Below, in pieces: positions 1 to 5,212 of a DNA stretch of 5,212 nucleotides (the first letter of the stretch is position 1; every line of letters begins with the position of its first letter). This stretch comes from Candidatus Latescibacterota bacterium (GTDB lineage: Bacteria > Latescibacterota > UBA2968 > GCA-2709665). Below the pieces are notes generated by a model that saw only the letters and a program-made list of their open reading frames with translations, searched no databases and was not told where the DNA came from. The position numbers and the translations under genes are program-made. The DNA lies in assembly GCA_030746455.1 (NCBI GenBank), contig JASLMQ010000735.1:1-5212 (forward strand), written 5' to 3'.

Positions 1-1
1 C

Positions 2-724
2 GTGGAGCACGAGCGGCCCGTGGAGGTCAGGGTCAAGCGTGCGGGCGGCAGCGCATCGCTGGAGCGGACGTTCCGAGCCTCTGGCAGGCTGGTTCTGCAA
101 GTGAGGACAGAACTGATTGATTTCAAATCGGATAGTGCTCGCACTACCCTTACCGTCGAATACCAGCGAGACACTCGAGACGACTACTTCGACCCTCAGA
201 GAGGGATGCTGGCCTACTTGTCCGTGGAGGCATCGGCATTCCCCGATTTGCTGAAGCTGACCGGAGAGGGCCGCTGGTACCGCAGGGTCAGCCCGCGGAA
301 CGTCGTAGCCCTTCGCACCACCGGGGGTGTGGCACTCCATCCGGGGTCTGTGGAGGCACTGCCCAATTTCGAGCGGTTCTTCGCCGGAGGCGCCAACAGC
401 GTTCGCGGCTGGAGCCTCAACCAATTGAGCCCCAGAGATATACGAGGGCTTCCGGTGGGAGGAAGGAGCCTGCTGGAGGGATCCCTCGAGCTCAGGACAC
501 GCCTGCTGCCCTTCCTCGGGATGGCCCTGTTCCTTGATGCTGGAAATGTGGGGTTGGGCCGCTTCGACGCCTTCGATCCGGACGCGTTGCGCACGTCGGC
601 CGGGGCCGGCCTGCGGTATCTGAGCCCGATCGGCCCGATGCGCCTCGATTTCTCCTCAAGGATATCACAGGACAGCTACGCTCCAGACTACCGGGTCTAC
701 TTCAGCCTCGGTCAGGCGTTCTGA
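2..724 (+). CDS. Omp85-family (BamA/TamA-like) outer-membrane beta-barrel protein, C-terminal part, 5' truncated
   Basis: The frame is open from the left edge to a TGA at 722-724, giving 240 residues; the true start and any POTRA domains lie upstream of the window. What is visible is the C-terminal barrel of an Omp85 protein, which inserts or exports proteins (or lipids) at the outer membrane. Key signs: the RDTRDDYFDPQRG segment (about residues 57-69), typical of the strand pair opening the second half of the barrel; FFAGGANSVRGW (residues 126-137) with the hallmark VRG of loop 6 at bases 401-409; a strand ending in ALFLDAGNVG; the GAGLRYLSPIGPMRLDFS strand pair; and a last strand ending in Phe (FSLGQAF), the usual C-terminal signature of assembled outer-membrane proteins. 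A TamB-like gene two genes downstream favours a TamA-type role, but BamA itself cannot be excluded without the POTRA region. Family assignment is strong; the subfamily is inference. Confidence 0.92.
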   Translation: MEHERPVEVRVKRAGGSASLERTFRASGRLVLQVRTELIDFKSDSARTTLTVEYQRDTRDDYFDPQRGMLAYLSVEASAFPDLLKLTGEGRWYRRVSPRNVVALRTTGGVALHPGSVEALPNFERFFAGGANSVRGWSLNQLSPRDIRGLPVGGRSLLEGSLELRTRLLPFLGMALFLDAGNVGLGRFDAFDPDALRTSAGAGLRYLSPIGPMRLDFSSRISQDSYAPDYRVYFSLGQAF

Positions 725-738
725 ACCGCCGGATGCCG

Positions 739-755
739 CCGACCGCGCCGGTCGG
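739..755 (+). other. Small perfect hairpin in the gap between the barrel gene and the debranching enzyme gene
   Basis: CCGACCG (739-745) and CGGTCGG (749-755) are exact reverse complements around a 3-base CGC loop. The hairpin starts 15 bases after the barrel gene's stop and ends 19 bases before the AGGAGG of the next gene. No run of T follows, so it is not a canonical rho-independent terminator. It could attenuate transcription, protect a processed 3' end, or be chance in GC-rich DNA. Confidence 0.4.
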
Positions 756-774
756 ACTGGGTGAATCACGCAAT

Positions 775-780
775 AGGAGG
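775..780 (+). promoter_or_regulatory. Strong Shine-Dalgarno site that decides the start of the debranching enzyme
   Basis: AGGAGG lies 10 bases upstream of the ATG at 791. An in-frame GTG at 761 would give ten more residues, but it lies upstream of this site and has no purine-rich element at a proper distance. The conserved part of the protein begins only about 20 residues after the ATG, so ATG 791 is preferred. Confidence 0.8.
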
Positions 781-790
781 TTGGATCGGA

Positions 791-2785
791 ATGGGAATCT
801 CCCTGGGACGAAGTGTGACACAGAACCTAGAGACGGCGCTCCAGCGCGAATGGATCGAGACGAACGGCCTGGGGGGGTGGGCCGCGTCGACGATCGTGGG
901 TGCCCACACGAGACGCTACCACGGCCTCCTGGTGGCCGCAACACATCCGCCGGTGGGACGTATGGTCCTGCTCTCCAAGATGGACGAGGCCATCGAATTC
1001 GGAGGATGGCGTATCGAGCTGGGCTGCAACAACTTCAACGGTGTGTTTCATCCGATGGGCCATACCTTTCTCCAGACATTCGAGCGCGATCTATTCCCCA
1101 TCTTCGACTACGCCGGGGGTGGGGTGGCGTTTCACAAGACGGTGGCTGCCCTCCACGGGGAGAACACGACGCTGATCCTCTACGAGTTCGGTGAAGGGCC
1201 CGCGACGTTCGTGTTCGAGCTACAGCCCTTCGTGGCCGTTCGAGATTACCACCACCTGTCCGGATACAACGACGCGATCCGACGGTACGGCCAGTTCGAG
1301 GATGATGTCTTCCGGGTGCAGGCCTATGACGGTGCGCCCGACCTCTTCATCGCGGTTCCCGGGGCCGAATTCGACGCACGGCCGGATTGGTACTATCAGT
1401 ATACCTATGACGTTGAGGCCTACAGGGGTCTGGACTGCCAGGAGGACCTGTTTTCGCACGGGGTTTTCAGGACTGCGGCCCAGCCGGGGGCCCGATTCGG
1501 GGTGATCGTATCCACGACCGATCCGCGCGGGCGGGATGCGTTCGAGCTCTTCCAGGGTGAGAGGGCGCGGCGCGAGAGGCTTCTCGGACCCCTTCCCCTG
1601 CACGACGACACCGCCCGCACGCTCGTCCTTGCGTCCGACCAATTCATTGTGCGAAGGGGGGGGGATCTCCGCACGCTCATCGCTGGGTATCCCTGGTTCA
1701 CGGACTGGGGGCGGGACACGATGATCGCCCTTCCCGGTATCTGCCTGGCGACCCGGCGGTTCGAAGATGCGAAGCGGATCCTGCAGGCCTTCGCGGCGAA
1801 CGTGAGTGACGGCATGCTGCCCAACCGGTTCCCCGATGCGGGAGAGGTACCGGACTACAACACTGTGGACGCGACGCTGTGGTTCTTCGTCGCCATCCAC
1901 AAGTACCTCGCCTATACGGGAGACGAGGCCTTCGTTCGGGAGGGGCTGCTGCCCGTGCTCCGGGAGATTGTCGATTGGCACGAGCGTGGCACCCGGTACG
2001 GGATCCGGATGTGCGAGGACGGGCTCATCACAGCGGGCGAGCCGGGGGTCCAGTTGACCTGGATGGACGCCAAGGTGGGGGACTGGGTGGTCACGCCCCG
2101 CCAGGGCAAGGCGGTAGAGATCAATGCCCTGTGGTACAACGCCCTGATGATTCTATCGGACCTCTCTCGGCGGTTCGGTCCGTCGGATGAGGGCGACCGA
2201 ATCACGGACCAGGCGGAGCAGACGAAGGCGTCCTTTCTCGACACCTTCTGGTGTGAGAAAGAGGGTTATCTTGCGGATGTCGTTGATGGAGATGTTCGGG
2301 ATAACGCACTCAGGCCCAATCAGATATTTGCGATCAGCCTACCGTTCCCGCTTGTGGAGGGCGATGCCGCAAGGCGAACACTGGCGGCCGTGGAGCGGGC
2401 GCTTTACACCCCCTATGGACTGCGGAGCCTCGCACCGGACCACGCCGACTATCGTGGCCACTATGGTGGCGACACCTGGTCGCGCGACGGCTCCTACCAT
2501 CAGGGCACCGTCTGGGGCTGGTTGCTTGGGCCTTACCTGACGGCTCTGGTGCGCGTTCGCGGCGAAGCGGGACGGGAGCAAGCTAGAATGGCCGCCGATA
2601 CGATGTTGACCCACCTGGCGACAGGCGGGGTGGGTACCCTCTCTGAGATCTTCGACGGGGATCCGCCGCACATGCCCAGGGGCGCATTCGCGCAGGCGTG
2701 GAGCGTCGGCGAACTCCTGCGCGCCCACGTGGAGGACGTGTGCGCGCACGGCTCGTTCGGGTCCGCGCCTCACACAACAGAATGA
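791..2785 (+). CDS. Glycogen debranching enzyme / amylo-alpha-1,6-glucosidase, bacterial-archaeal single-domain type (GH133-like)
   Basis: A complete 664-residue protein, cytosolic by the absence of a signal peptide or membrane segment. The family hydrolyses alpha-1,6-linked glucose at branch points of glycogen-like glucans. The N-terminal GDE domain (about residues 20-240) opens with EWIETNGLGGWA (20-31) and TRRYHGLL (40-47), both hallmarks. The C-terminal (alpha/alpha)6 catalytic domain (about 270-650) carries AGYPWFTDWGRDT (WGRD at 306-309), LTWMDAK (Asp426), EINALWYNAL (from Glu443), RPNQIFA (508-514), YHQGTVWGW (to 577) and LSEIFDGD (Glu619). By analogy with glucoamylase-fold enzymes and the eukaryotic debranching enzyme, Asp426 and Glu619 are the likely acid and base; that mapping is inference. 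All motifs are intact, so it should be active. It lacks the GH13-type transferase domain of eukaryotic debranching enzymes, as usual for this bacterial type. It sits 66 bases after the barrel gene and 43 before the TamB-like gene, on the same strand. A related family member acting on another alpha-glucan is possible. Confidence 0.95.
   Translation: MGISLGRSVTQNLETALQREWIETNGLGGWAASTIVGAHTRRYHGLLVAATHPPVGRMVLLSKMDEAIEFGGWRIELGCNNFNGVFHPMGHTFLQTFERDLFPIFDYAGGGVAFHKTVAALHGENTTLILYEFGEGPATFVFELQPFVAVRDYHHLSGYNDAIRRYGQFEDDVFRVQAYDGAPDLFIAVPGAEFDARPDWYYQYTYDVEAYRGLDCQEDLFSHGVFRTAAQPGARFGVIVSTTDPRGRDAFELFQGERARRERLLGPLPLHDDTARTLVLASDQFIVRRGGDLRTLIAGYPWFTDWGRDTMIALPGICLATRRFEDAKRILQAFAANVSDGMLPNRFPDAGEVPDYNTVDATLWFFVAIHKYLAYTGDEAFVREGLLPVLREIVDWHERGTRYGIRMCEDGLITAGEPGVQLTWMDAKVGDWVVTPRQGKAVEINALWYNALMILSDLSRRFGPSDEGDRITDQAEQTKASFLDTFWCEKEGYLADVVDGDVRDNALRPNQIFAISLPFPLVEGDAARRTLAAVERALYTPYGLRSLAPDHADYRGHYGGDTWSRDGSYHQGTVWGWLLGPYLTALVRVRGEAGREQARMAADTMLTHLATGGVGTLSEIFDGDPPHMPRGAFAQAWSVGELLRAHVEDVCAHGSFGSAPHTTE
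1656..1664 (+). repeat. Nine-G homopolymer inside the debranching enzyme gene
   Basis: A run of nine G encodes the end of an Arg codon and two Gly codons (RRGG, about residues 288-291), just before the conserved AGYPWFTDWGRD motif. A shorter run of seven G is at 871-877 in the conserved GLGGW segment. A one-base slip in either run would shift the frame and remove the catalytic domain. The frame is intact here. Confidence 0.6.
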
Positions 2786-2832
2786 TCCGACCTTCTGAAG
2801 GACCTCCTGGGACTTGGGGATCCCGATCGTGA
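2782..2832 (+). CDS. Possible 16-codon coupling mini-ORF between the debranching enzyme and TamB-like genes
   Basis: ATG at 2782-2784 overlaps the debranching enzyme's TGA (2783-2785) as ATGA. The frame runs 16 codons (MIRPSEGPPGTWGSRS) to TGA at 2830-2832, which overlaps the proposed GTG start of the next gene (2829-2831) as GTGA. There is no Shine-Dalgarno site before the ATG, so translation would depend on reinitiation by ribosomes finishing the upstream gene. The peptide has no recognisable function. The arrangement could carry ribosomes across the 43-base gap, but it may be chance. Confidence 0.2.
   Translation: MIRPSEGPPGTWGSRS
2816..2820 (+). promoter_or_regulatory. Weak Shine-Dalgarno-like site for the TamB-like gene
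   Basis: GGGGA at 2816-2820 lies 8 bases before GTG 2829. An alternative is AAGGA (2798-2802) serving an in-frame TTG at 2814, which would add five residues (MGIPI) to the protein. An in-frame TGA at 2796-2798 rules out any start further upstream. Neither site is strong. Confidence 0.4.
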
Positions 2833-5212
2833 TCTACCAGGGCAAACTGAGGACCGCCTTCCGAACGGTGGCGCTGCTATTGGCCGTTGCGGCCGCGCTA
2901 TGTGTTCTGGGTCTCCTGGTGGCGGGAACGGGCGGTCTGAACAGCGTTCTGCGCCGCTACGCGCAGAGCCATCTGACCGAGGCCCTGGGCGTGCCTGTGC
3001 AGGTCGGTCCCCTGGAGGGGAGCCCGCTGAGTGGAATCCGGCTGGGACGGGTTCAGGTCGGCGACGTGGAGCGTCCCTACGTGGCGCTCGACTCGCTCGT
3101 AATCCGGCATCGGCTGCTTCCGCTTCTGAAGGGCCGAGTCGTGGTGGACACCTTCAGGGTGCACGGGCTCCAGGCGTGGATTCATCCTCCGGGCGACCGG
3201 CCCCACGGGGATTCGGTGACCGTGGCAGTAGGACTTGAGCGGTGGACCCGAGGCCCCGGGTGGGAAATCCAGGTCATGCACGCGGAAGTGGCCGACGGCA
3301 AGCTTGCCCTGGCGGTGCCGGGCTTCCGCGATCGGGTCGAGGACTTGAGTTTGGTGGCGGGGCTTCAGGCCGGACCTGGCGGGTACCGGGTCGACCTGAG
3401 GCGGTTTCGCAGCCTCCTGTTCGAGCCCCCCCTCACCGTCAACAACGTCCAGGGTACTGTCGAGTTTGCCGGCACCCTGCTGACCATCCGGGACCTTCGG
3501 CTTGATACCGAGCGCTCCCACCTGGCCCTGGACGGAACCGTGTCGGGGCTGGATGATCCGGAGTTCGACCTCGATTTTCGTGCGGACCCCCTGGCTCTGG
3601 GCGACTTCCCGCAGGCCTTCCCGTCCTTTATGGCACGCACGAGTGCCAGGATCCGGGGCCGGAGCCGCGGATCACTTCGGTCCCTCCAGACCGAGATGGG
3701 GATCCGATACCGGGGGGCCGTGTGTGACCTCTTTGGCATCGTGGACCTCTCCTCGGGCGAGGTGGCGTACGAGGTGAGGGCGCAGGCCCGGGATCTGGAC
3801 CTCCGGGGCATCATCCCCGATCAGGGTGTGGATGCACGGGGAGATCTGGAGATTCAGGCCGCGGGCCGGGGGTGGGAGCTCCCAAGTGCGGAGGCCCAGG
3901 TGACCGTGGGGATATCCCGGGGGCAGCTGCTCGGGGTGGGGGTGGATGCGGTAAAGCTGGAAGCAACGCTGCGGGAAGGCCAGGTCGAGGCCAGCTACGT
4001 GATCACAGGGCCCCGGTGCTCGATCCACGGCAACCTCGACACGGATATCGGAGTTGGAACGGCTGCCGGTGGGGTCGTGGCGCGTGTGGACCGGCTCGAC
4101 CCCTCACTGGTTCCCGGCGTTCCGCGGGCCGTGACCGGTATGCAGGGAGACATCCGAGTCCGGAGGGGGAGGAACGGGGAGTGGCAGGGCTCCGTCCGGC
4201 TGGACAGTGTGACTGTCGCGGAACGCGTTGCGACGGATCTGGAGATGCGGGGAGCCTTCGTGCAGGGCCTGCTCCAGCTGGACAGCCTGTCGGCTCAACT
4301 GCCGGATGGGTATGGTCGTGCCAGGGGGAAGGGCCTTCTGGAGTTGGGCCGGCTGTGGGAACCGGGCCTGGGCAAGCCGGCCTACCACCTGGACCTGCAC
4401 CTGGAGGGGCTCGCACTCGACCGGATGGCAGGGCTGGCCGGGCCAATCCGGCCTGTCTCAGCGCGGGTGCGTATCGCAGGAAGGGGGGTGGAGCCCGATT
4501 CGGTCGAGGCTCGGGCCGATCTGGTGGTGGAGGGGCCAGCCGTGGCGGATGCGCGTCTGGACACCGTCCTGGTCAGCCTCGTTTCCGAAGGGCGACGGTT
4601 CGAGGTGGTGCGCCTGGTGGCCGCGGGTCCCCAGGTGCGGCTGGAGGGAGAGGGGTGGATCGTGCCAGGGGACAGCCTCTCGGTTCGGGTGGAAGGCCTA
4701 CTCCAGGATCCAGGGATTCTGGCCGGCCGTCTGGGCGTCGGGCTGCGGGGTGAGCCCGTCAGTCTCGGGGCCTCGGCAACGGGCGGATGGACCGATCCGG
4801 CGCTCGAGCTGCACCTCCGAGCGGACTCCCTGGACGTAGCCGGGGTGCCCATGGTCGATCTGGTGGCACGGGCCAGGTGGCCGGTGCTCACATCCGGTGG
4901 GATGCTGATTCGTGCGGGTTCGGTGGAGTGGGGTGGACACGGGATCCGCAATCTGGCGCTGCACGCGGGCCTGGACGGTAGGGATGTGGTATTCCTTCTT
5001 GTCAACGGCCCTGAGGACCCGGACCGATTGCACCTTCGGGGACGAATCGGCAGGTTGGGCGGTGGATTCCGCCTTGAACTTGACTCGCTGGCCGTGGACG
5101 TCGAGCAGTTGGCCCTCCGCAATCTGGGGCCCTTCAGTGCTGGCTACGATCCAAAGGTCGGCCTCAATGTGGAACGGCTACGGCTCCAAGGTCCCGCCGG
5201 ACGGATCGATGC
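2829..5212 (+). CDS. tamB: TamB/AsmA-like inner-membrane-anchored translocation and assembly module protein, N-terminal part, 3' truncated
   Basis: The frame stays open from GTG 2829 to the right edge (794 codons, no stop), so the C-terminus is missing; TamB proteins usually exceed 1,200 residues. A short basic N-terminus (Lys6, Arg8, Arg12) precedes one hydrophobic segment (about residues 13-33), fitting an inner-membrane anchor with a periplasmic body. Then comes the typical TamB/AsmA opening: an amphipathic stretch, GVPVQVGPLEGSPLSGIRLGRVQVGD (54-79), then LDSLVIRHRLLPLLKGRVVVDTFRVHGL. The rest is an alternating polar/hydrophobic pattern rich in Leu, Val, Gly and Asp, as expected for the long beta-taco groove that spans the periplasm, including DGTVSGLDDPEFDLDFRADPLAL. 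These proteins are thought to work with an Omp85 partner in outer-membrane protein assembly or to carry phospholipids to the outer membrane. An Omp85 gene lies just upstream in the same direction. The diagnostic C-terminal TamB domain is not visible, so another AsmA-like family (for example YhdP-like) remains possible. Confidence 0.82.
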   Translation, partial: MIYQGKLRTAFRTVALLLAVAAALCVLGLLVAGTGGLNSVLRRYAQSHLTEALGVPVQVGPLEGSPLSGIRLGRVQVGDVERPYVALDSLVIRHRLLPLLKGRVVVDTFRVHGLQAWIHPPGDRPHGDSVTVAVGLERWTRGPGWEIQVMHAEVADGKLALAVPGFRDRVEDLSLVAGLQAGPGGYRVDLRRFRSLLFEPPLTVNNVQGTVEFAGTLLTIRDLRLDTERSHLALDGTVSGLDDPEFDLDFRADPLALGDFPQAFPSFMARTSARIRGRSRGSLRSLQTEMGIRYRGAVCDLFGIVDLSSGEVAYEVRAQARDLDLRGIIPDQGVDARGDLEIQAAGRGWELPSAEAQVTVGISRGQLLGVGVDAVKLEATLREGQVEASYVITGPRCSIHGNLDTDIGVGTAAGGVVARVDRLDPSLVPGVPRAVTGMQGDIRVRRGRNGEWQGSVRLDSVTVAERVATDLEMRGAFVQGLLQLDSLSAQLPDGYGRARGKGLLELGRLWEPGLGKPAYHLDLHLEGLALDRMAGLAGPIRPVSARVRIAGRGVEPDSVEARADLVVEGPAVADARLDTVLVSLVSEGRRFEVVRLVAAGPQVRLEGEGWIVPGDSLSVRVEGLLQDPGILAGRLGVGLRGEPVSLGASATGGWTDPALELHLRADSLDVAGVPMVDLVARARWPVLTSGGMLIRAGSVEWGGHGIRNLALHAGLDGRDVVFLLVNGPEDPDRLHLRGRIGRLGGGFRLELDSLAVDVEQLALRNLGPFSAGYDPKVGLNVERLRLQGPAGRID

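Noticed and set aside
761..790. GTG 761 as an alternative start for the debranching enzyme
   Set aside because: The AGGAGG at 775-780 lies downstream of it and is well placed for ATG 791; the extra ten residues precede the conserved region.
1220..1981. 253-codon - strand frame
   Set aside because: It is antisense to the well-conserved debranching enzyme and has no recognisable motif; long antisense frames are common in GC-rich genes.
2791..2801. Palindrome CCTTCTGAAGG as a terminator after the debranching enzyme gene
   Set aside because: The single central base leaves no room for a loop, and no T-run follows.
2817..2824. Palindrome GGGATCCC before the TamB-like gene
   Set aside because: It is too short and has no loop, so it cannot form a hairpin, and nothing marks it as an operator.
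2898..3521. 207-codon - strand frame
   Set aside because: It is antisense to the N-terminal region of the TamB-like gene and has no domain or credible ribosome binding site.
3872..4753. 293-codon + strand frame, very rich in Gly, Arg and Pro
   Set aside because: It lies wholly inside the TamB-like gene in another frame, its composition is that expected from frameshifted GC-rich coding DNA, and it shows no domain.
4382..5122. 246-codon - strand frame rich in Ser, Arg and Pro
   Set aside because: It is antisense to the TamB-like gene and low in complexity, so it is a composition artefact.

Overview
The window is a compact, single-direction stretch of a GC-rich diderm (outer-membrane-bearing) bacterial genome. 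Three protein-coding genes fill nearly all of it, all on the + strand. The outer-membrane beta-barrel gene and the TamB/AsmA-type gene show the diderm envelope. The high GC, the frequent GTG starts and the style of the TamB-like protein would fit Gemmatimonadota or another deep-branching GC-rich Gram-negative group, but the sequence alone does not fix the taxon.

Layout: (1) bases 2-724 are the 3' end of an Omp85-superfamily (BamA/TamA-like) outer-membrane barrel gene, cut by the left edge. (2) Bases 791-2785 are a complete single-domain bacterial/archaeal-type glycogen debranching enzyme (amylo-alpha-1,6-glucosidase, GH133-like), preceded by a strong AGGAGG ribosome binding site and a 66-base gap that holds a small perfect hairpin. 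(3) From base 2829 to the right edge an uninterrupted frame of 794 codons encodes the N-terminal part of a TamB/AsmA-like inner-membrane-anchored periplasmic protein. Its stop lies beyond the window. The 43-base gap before it contains a 16-codon mini-ORF that overlaps the upstream stop (ATGA) and the downstream start (GTGA).

How the genes fit together: the barrel and the TamB-like protein look like the two halves of a translocation-and-assembly module (TAM) or lipid-transport bridge, one in the outer membrane and one spanning from the inner membrane. A cytosolic-looking carbohydrate enzyme is inserted between them. Spacing and shared strand suggest one transcription unit, but a functional link between the debranching enzyme and the envelope proteins is unproven. 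No RNA genes, mobile elements, CRISPR arrays or clear rho-independent terminators were seen. I did not find convincing evidence of a wholly new system. The gene order and the coupling mini-ORF are the most unusual points.
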